The translations under genes were made by a program, and so were the position numbers. From an uncultured Oscillospiraceae bacterium (lineage in GTDB: Bacteria; Bacillota; Clostridia; Oscillospirales; Acutalibacteraceae), in assembly GCA_958448165.1 (NCBI GenBank), contig CAUDCW010000011.1, forward strand, positions 1-64,000: a stretch of DNA of 64,000 bases, read 5' to 3'. The notes under the pieces are model-generated. The model made no database searches, was not told the DNA's origin, and saw nothing but the letters and a program-made list of their open reading frames with translations. Below, one piece after another: positions 60,311-64,000 of the stretch (within the stretch, counting starts at the first letter, position 1; each line of letters starts with the position of its first letter).

Positions 60311-61429
60311 TTACTCCTCAAGCGTACCCTGACTTTGCGCCTTGAGATAAGCGTTGATAAAGCCGTCTATGTCGCCGTCCATTACTGCGTTTATGTTGCT
60401 TGACTCAAACGCCGTTCTGTTGTCCTTGACAAGAGTGTAGGGCATAAATACATATGAACGAATCTGCGAGCCCCAGGTGATTTCCTTTTGAACGCCCTTG
60501 ATGTCCTCAATCTTGTCGAGATGCTCTCTCTCTTTGATTTCCATAAGCTTTGAGGCGAGCATCTTCATTGCGACCTCACGGTTCTGGTGCTGGCTTCTCT
60601 CAACCTGGCAGGCTACGACAATGCCTGTCGGAATGTGTGTAAGACGAACAGCCGACGAGGTCTTGTTGACCTTCTGACCGCCAGCGCCGCTTGCGCGGTA
60701 AACGTCCATCTTGATATCCTCGGGGTTGATGTCAACCTCAATATTGTCGTCAATTTCAGGCATAACCTCAAGTGAGGCAAACGACGTGTGGCGTCTGCCC
60801 GATGAGTCAAACGGAGATACTCTTACAAGGCGGTGAACGCCTGATTCGCTCTTTAAGTAGCCGTAAGCGTTGATGCCCTCAACGAGTATCGTCGCACTCT
60901 TGAGTCCTGCTTCTTCGCCGTCAAGATAGTCGAGCGTTTTAACCTTAAAGTTGTGGCGCTCCGCCCAGCGGTTATACATACGGTAGAGCATCTCTGCCCA
61001 GTCCTGAGCCTCTGTTCCGCCCGAGCCTGCATGGAATGTCACGATTGCGTTTTTGGCGTCATATTCGCCCGTGAGAAGCGTTGAGAGCCTTTGCTGTTCA
61101 AGTGAATCCTTGATTTTTGCAACCTCTTCCTGAGCTTCCTCAAGCAGTGACAAATCCTCTTCCTCATTGGCAAGCTCAATCAGTGCCAGTGCGTCCTCAT
61201 ATGCCGCCTCAAGACTGTTGTATCCCTCAACCTTGCCCTTGAGCATACTGGTGCGCTGTAAAATTTTCTGAGAATTTTCCATATCGTCCCAGAATCCCGG
61301 CTCGGCTGCTCTATGCTCAAGCTGCTGGATTTCGGATTCCATCGCCTTAAGTCCAAGCGCGTCTGCAAGGTCGTCGATATCGGGCTTGAGTCTTTCCAAA
61401 TCTAATCGTAGCTCTTCAAACTGTATCAA
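60311..61429 (-). CDS. prfB: Peptide chain release factor 2
   Basis: RF2 (372 residues) reads UGA and UAA. It shows the SPFDSSGRRHTSF recognition-loop motif, ASGAGGQKVNKTSSAVRLTH with the catalytic GGQ, and HQNREVAMKMLASKL. A TTG at 61429, about nine bases after AAAGG, gives the conserved MIQFEELR start; the ATG at 61438 is too close to that site. The reading frame is continuous at the N terminus, with no TGA at the usual programmed +1 frameshift site. Confidence 0.95.
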   Translation of the reverse strand: MIQFEELRLDLERLKPDIDDLADALGLKAMESEIQQLEHRAAEPGFWDDMENSQKILQRTSMLKGKVEGYNSLEAAYEDALALIELANEEEDLSLLEEAQEEVAKIKDSLEQQRLSTLLTGEYDAKNAIVTFHAGSGGTEAQDWAEMLYRMYNRWAERHNFKVKTLDYLDGEEAGLKSATILVEGINAYGYLKSESGVHRLVRVSPFDSSGRRHTSFASLEVMPEIDDNIEVDINPEDIKMDVYRASGAGGQKVNKTSSAVRLTHIPTGIVVACQVERSQHQNREVAMKMLASKLMEIKEREHLDKIEDIKGVQKEITWGSQIRSYVFMPYTLVKDNRTAFESSNINAVMDGDIDGFINAYLKAQSQGTLEE

Positions 61430-61595
61430 AAATATCATCCTTTACTATTCACTTCTTCTTATTATAAATTATCAGCGAAGAAATGTAAATAGCCTTTGTT
61501 CGATAATATCAGTATTTTCCTTGCGTTAACGGCCTTTTGTGAGGGAGAATAATATAACGGGCAGAGAATATAACAAGCCCGAAGGTGGTGAGCCG

Positions 61596-61772
61596 ATGAG
61601 CAAGCCGACGGTTAACAAAAGCGACAGTCAAAGGGGAGAGTATATGCCGCCGCTGACCGAAACAATGTCGGGTGCAGAGCAGTATATAATGGATATTACA
61701 ACGCACGTTTCTCACCCGTCGGATGACGGGGTTGAAGAGATGAGATGGTGGAGCATCGAAAACAAAAAGTAA
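61596..61772 (+). CDS. Small hypothetical protein
   Basis: This 58-residue protein is MSKPTVNKSDSQRGEYMPPL, then TETMSGAEQYIMDITTHVSH, then a short acidic tail with EEMRWWS. I do not know the family. AAGGTGGTGAG lies before the ATG at 61596, a good ribosome binding site, and the frame is open upstream. It is divergent from prfB and convergent with the lipoprotein gene. No membrane segment. Confidence 0.6.
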   Translation: MSKPTVNKSDSQRGEYMPPLTETMSGAEQYIMDITTHVSHPSDDGVEEMRWWSIENKK

Positions 61773-61779
61773 AACAGCG

Positions 61780-62136
61780 TCAATCCTTGTGCAGTTTTAT
61801 TGTTCCGCCGTTATAGGTCAGGGTCATATTGTCACCCTCGATGTCGTAGCTGAACACAAAGCTTTTTTTAAGGCGGCTGTCTGTAAGGCGGATTTTCTCG
61901 TCGTCAACAATGCAGTCGCCGTAAAAGATTGTTTTTGCACCTCCCATTGACTGCACGTTGAACCTTGCCCTTGTGCCGTCAAAGCTCAGAAATACCTTTG
62001 TGCTGTATTCTCCGCTGCCGCTCCAGGAATTTATACGCAGCTCGTCGGATTTGCTGTTTATTGCGGGCTGTGTGCAGGAGCAAAGCATCATGGTGAAAAT
62101 AAGCAGCGGCAAGAAGAAAAAACACGATTTTTTCAT
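61780..62136 (-). CDS. Small lipoprotein
   Basis: The 118-residue product MKKSCFFFLPLLIFTMMLCS has a lipobox (MLCSC, Cys21) and a short beta-rich mature domain (DGTRARFNVQSMGGAKTIFYG and DNMTLTYNGGTIKL). It resembles small lipocalin-like domains in other Clostridial lipoproteins, but no family can be named. GGGGGAT precedes the ATG. It is monocistronic and close to the end of the converging small gene. Confidence 0.7.
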   Translation of the reverse strand: MKKSCFFFLPLLIFTMMLCSCTQPAINSKSDELRINSWSGSGEYSTKVFLSFDGTRARFNVQSMGGAKTIFYGDCIVDDEKIRLTDSRLKKSFVFSYDIEGDNMTLTYNGGTIKLHKD

Positions 62137-62240
62137 TTTTATCCCCCAGAAATTTCATATGTTCATATGTGTTATTTTATGTAATTTCGGTTCGCCATAT
62201 ACAATGCTGAAAATAAAATCAAAAAATTTTGAAAAAAGTC

Positions 62241-62269
62241 TTGACTTTGACGATTTCGTTTGATATAAT
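62241..62269 (+). promoter_or_regulatory. Promoter of tRNA-Leu
   Basis: TTGACT (62241-62246), a 17 bp spacer and TATAAT (62264-62269), 21 bp before the tRNA 5' end. Confidence 0.85.
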
Positions 62270-62290
62270 AACTATCGCTGACTGAGAAAC

Positions 62291-62375
62291 GCGAGTGTGC
62301 TGGAATAGGCAGACAGGCACGTTTGAGGGGCGTGTGTTTCACGACGTATGGGTTCAAGTCCCATCACTCGCACCA
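62291..62375 (+). tRNA. tRNA-Leu(GAG)
   Basis: The acceptor stem GCGAGTG pairs with CACTCGC (62365-62371), and CCA is encoded at 62373-62375. The anticodon stem CACGT/GCGTG encloses TTGAGGG, anticodon GAG. A long variable arm (GTGTTTCACGAC region) is typical of class II tRNA-Leu. The T loop is TTCAAGT. Confidence 0.95.
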
Positions 62376-62379
62376 GCAT

Positions 62380-62413
62380 AAAGACCAATGCGAAAGCGTT
62401 GGTCTTTTTTTTG
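62380..62413 (+). terminator. Terminator of tRNA-Leu
   Basis: Stem AAAGACCAATGC with GCGTTGGTCTTT (one G-T pair), GAAA loop, then a T-run. Confidence 0.92.
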
Positions 62414-62571
62414 CGTGCTTTTGTGCGTCATTGAGTGATGTTTTGTTTGGCATATAAATGCTTGATGTATAGTCCGAAAGGCTGAGATTAGTCCGGTCGG
62501 GACAGGTATTGCAGTGTAAAGCTTTTAATAGAAATGTGCAGAAAATTCTTTAATAAAATGTGTTGATTGCA

Positions 62572-62600
62572 TTGTGTGAAGAATTAAAAAATGCTATAAT
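62572..62600 (+). promoter_or_regulatory. Promoter of the flavodiiron gene
   Basis: TTGTGT (62572-62577), a 17 bp spacer and TATAAT (62595-62600), 34 bp before the start codon. Confidence 0.65.
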
Positions 62601-62634
62601 TAACGCAACAGACAATAAAAGGAGGAACACAACC

Positions 62635-64000
62635 ATGCAGATTACAAACGACGTTGTATATGTAGGCGTCAACGACCATAAAATTGACCTTTTTGAGGGG
62701 CAGTATGTTGTTCCCAACGGAATGGCATATAACTCCTATGTAATTAAAGATGAGAAAACAGCCGTTATGGATACGGTTGACATCAACTTCACCCACGAAT
62801 GGCTCGACAATATTTCCGCTGCGCTCGGCGGAAAAGAGCCGGATTATCTTATCGTACAGCATATGGAGCCTGACCACTCGGCAAATATACAGAATTTCAT
62901 CAATGTTTATCCGAACACAAAAATCATCGCAAACGCAAAGACCTTTGTGATGATGCAGCAGTTCTTTGATTTTGATATAGAGGACAAAAAGATTGTTGTT
63001 GCCAACGGCGAGAGCTTTTCGCTCGGCAGGCACGAGCTGACCTTTGTTTTTGCTCCGATGGTTCACTGGCCTGAGGTTATGATGACCTACGATTCTACCG
63101 ACAAAATCCTTTTCTCTGCCGACGGCTTCGGCAAGTTCGGTGCACTCGATGTTGACGAGGACTGGGCGTGCGAGGCTCGCCGCTATTATATCGGCATTGT
63201 CGGCAAATACGGCGCACAGGTTCAGAATGTGCTGAAGAAGGCTTCGGGACTTGATATTCAGATTATCTGTCCGCTGCACGGTCCGGTGCTTACCGAGAAC
63301 CTCGGCTACTACATAAATCTTTATGACATCTGGTCATCATACAGAGCAGAGGACGACGGTATTCTTATTGCATATACTTCCGTTTACGGCCACACAAAGG
63401 CGGCTGTGCTGAAGCTTGCCGAGGAGCTGAAGAGAAAGGGCGCTCCGAAGGTGTCGGTAATGGACCTTGCAAGGGACGATATGGCTGAGGCTGTTGAGGA
63501 TGCGTTCCGCTACAGCAAGCTTGTTCTTGCCACAACAACCTACAACGCAGATATCTTCCCGTTTATGCGTGAGTTTATAAACCACCTTACCGAGAGAAAT
63601 TATCAGAACAGGACGGTTGCGTTTATCGAGAACGGCACATGGGCACCGCTTGCCGCAAAGACAATGAAGGCTATGTTTGAAAAGAGCAAGAACCTGACCT
63701 TTGCCGATACGACCGTTACAATCAAGTCGGCACTCAATGCCGACAGCACACAGCAGCTTGAAAAGCTTGCAGACGAGCTGTGCAAGGAGTATGTTGCGCA
63801 GTCTGACGACGCAAGCGACAAGCACAATATGAGCGCTCTGTTCAAGATTGGCTACGGCCTTTATGTCGTTACCTCAAACGACGGCAAGCGTGACAACGGG
63901 CTTATCGTGAACACCGTAACACAGCTTACGGATTCGCCGAACCGTGTCGCCGTTAATATCAATAAAGCGAATTATTCTTATCATACGATAAAGCAGACGG
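62635..64000 (+). CDS. Flavodiiron protein with C-terminal flavin-reductase-like domain (3' end outside window)
   Basis: 455 codons are visible, still open at the window end. The N-terminal metallo-beta-lactamase domain carries the diiron ligands in QHMEPDHSAN (His76, Glu78, Asp80, His81), SADGFG and CPLHGP. The flavodoxin domain follows (IAYTSVYGHTKAAV, TTTYNADIFPFMREFINHL, ENGTWAP). From about residue 400 comes a segment like the FMN-binding flavin reductase fold (FKIGYGLYVVTSNDGKRDN, NTVTQLTDSPN). Such proteins reduce O2 or NO in anaerobes, and the extra domain may supply electrons. AGGAGG lies eight bases before the ATG. Confidence 0.93.
   Translation, partial: MQITNDVVYVGVNDHKIDLFEGQYVVPNGMAYNSYVIKDEKTAVMDTVDINFTHEWLDNISAALGGKEPDYLIVQHMEPDHSANIQNFINVYPNTKIIANAKTFVMMQQFFDFDIEDKKIVVANGESFSLGRHELTFVFAPMVHWPEVMMTYDSTDKILFSADGFGKFGALDVDEDWACEARRYYIGIVGKYGAQVQNVLKKASGLDIQIICPLHGPVLTENLGYYINLYDIWSSYRAEDDGILIAYTSVYGHTKAAVLKLAEELKRKGAPKVSVMDLARDDMAEAVEDAFRYSKLVLATTTYNADIFPFMREFINHLTERNYQNRTVAFIENGTWAPLAAKTMKAMFEKSKNLTFADTTVTIKSALNADSTQQLEKLADELCKEYVAQSDDASDKHNMSALFKIGYGLYVVTSNDGKRDNGLIVNTVTQLTDSPNRVAVNINKANYSYHTIKQT

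Noticed and set aside
62584..63279. Long open frame (231 codons) on the minus strand
   Set aside because: It lies entirely opposite the conserved flavodiiron gene and has Cys/Val-rich low-information content typical of antisense frames.

Overview
The window looks like a chromosomal segment of a spore-forming, low-to-moderate GC Firmicute of the Oscillospiraceae/Ruminococcus type. Evidence is SpoIIE, an alpha/beta-type small acid-soluble spore protein, Clostridia-restricted small families (DUF4250, DUF6514, DUF4364), strong AGGAGG ribosome binding sites and TTGACA/TATAAT promoters with 17 bp spacers. Two secreted proteins end in dockerin modules. One is a GH13 alpha-amylase with a starch-binding module, which suggests a cohesin/dockerin starch-degrading complex like that of Ruminococcus bromii. 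The species assignment is inference; no 16S gene is present.

Layout. 1-4.1 kb: the 3' half of tRNA-Asn, a possible ADP-ribosyltransferase-fold gene, a small DUF4250 gene, a broken Tim44-like gene, a multi-TM protein and a lipoprotein. 4.4-8.7 kb: a fructose PTS operon (DeoR-type regulator, 1-phosphofructokinase, EIIABC, HPr). 9.3-12.9 kb: spoIIE, then rplM-rpsI. 12.8-19.3 kb: an accessory island inserted behind rpsI. It is bounded by two copies of the rpsI 3' end plus terminator. It carries RHS/YD-repeat genes with divergent C-terminal tips, two paralogous seven-TM proteins and one two-TM protein in the positions where immunity genes normally sit. 19.4-28 kb: pcrA, a lipoprotein, a glycosyltransferase, a decayed XRE gene, a cell-wall hydrolase and DUF4364. 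27.7-29.2 kb: an NfeD/SPFH pair. 29.2-36.8 kb: a purine operon (purE-F-M-N-O-H-D) in which the two PurH activities lie on separate genes. 36.9-43.7 kb: a dockerin protein, alr, polA, an arginine-phosphatase-like enzyme, rimI and tsaD. 44-47 kb: the dockerin amylase. 47-50 kb: an ArsC/Spx-like protein, a SASP and an sdpRI-type operon. 50-54 kb: a serpin, an ECF sigma/anti-sigma pair, and DUF3006 with a ComEC-like metallohydrolase. 54-57 kb: phenylacetate-CoA ligase with an ACT protein, and a Gfo/Idh/MocA oxidoreductase. 57-62 kb: rqcH, secG and prfB. 62-64 kb: tRNA-Leu and a flavodiiron protein that runs off the end.

The strongest candidate for an undescribed system is the 12.8-19.3 kb island. 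Its RHS tips share a nearly identical core and then diverge into unrelated, AT-rich, partly hydrophobic C-terminal domains, each followed directly by a membrane-protein gene. Two of those membrane proteins are paralogues. This fits a polymorphic toxin/immunity cassette array, possibly membrane-acting, parked at an integration site in the rpsI 3' end.

Intergenic DNA also carries a dispersed family of heptanucleotide repeats (GAGTNNN and GAATNNN), a MITE-like element, a chain of mini-hairpins, and a 10-bp-phased repeat upstream of the rplM promoter.
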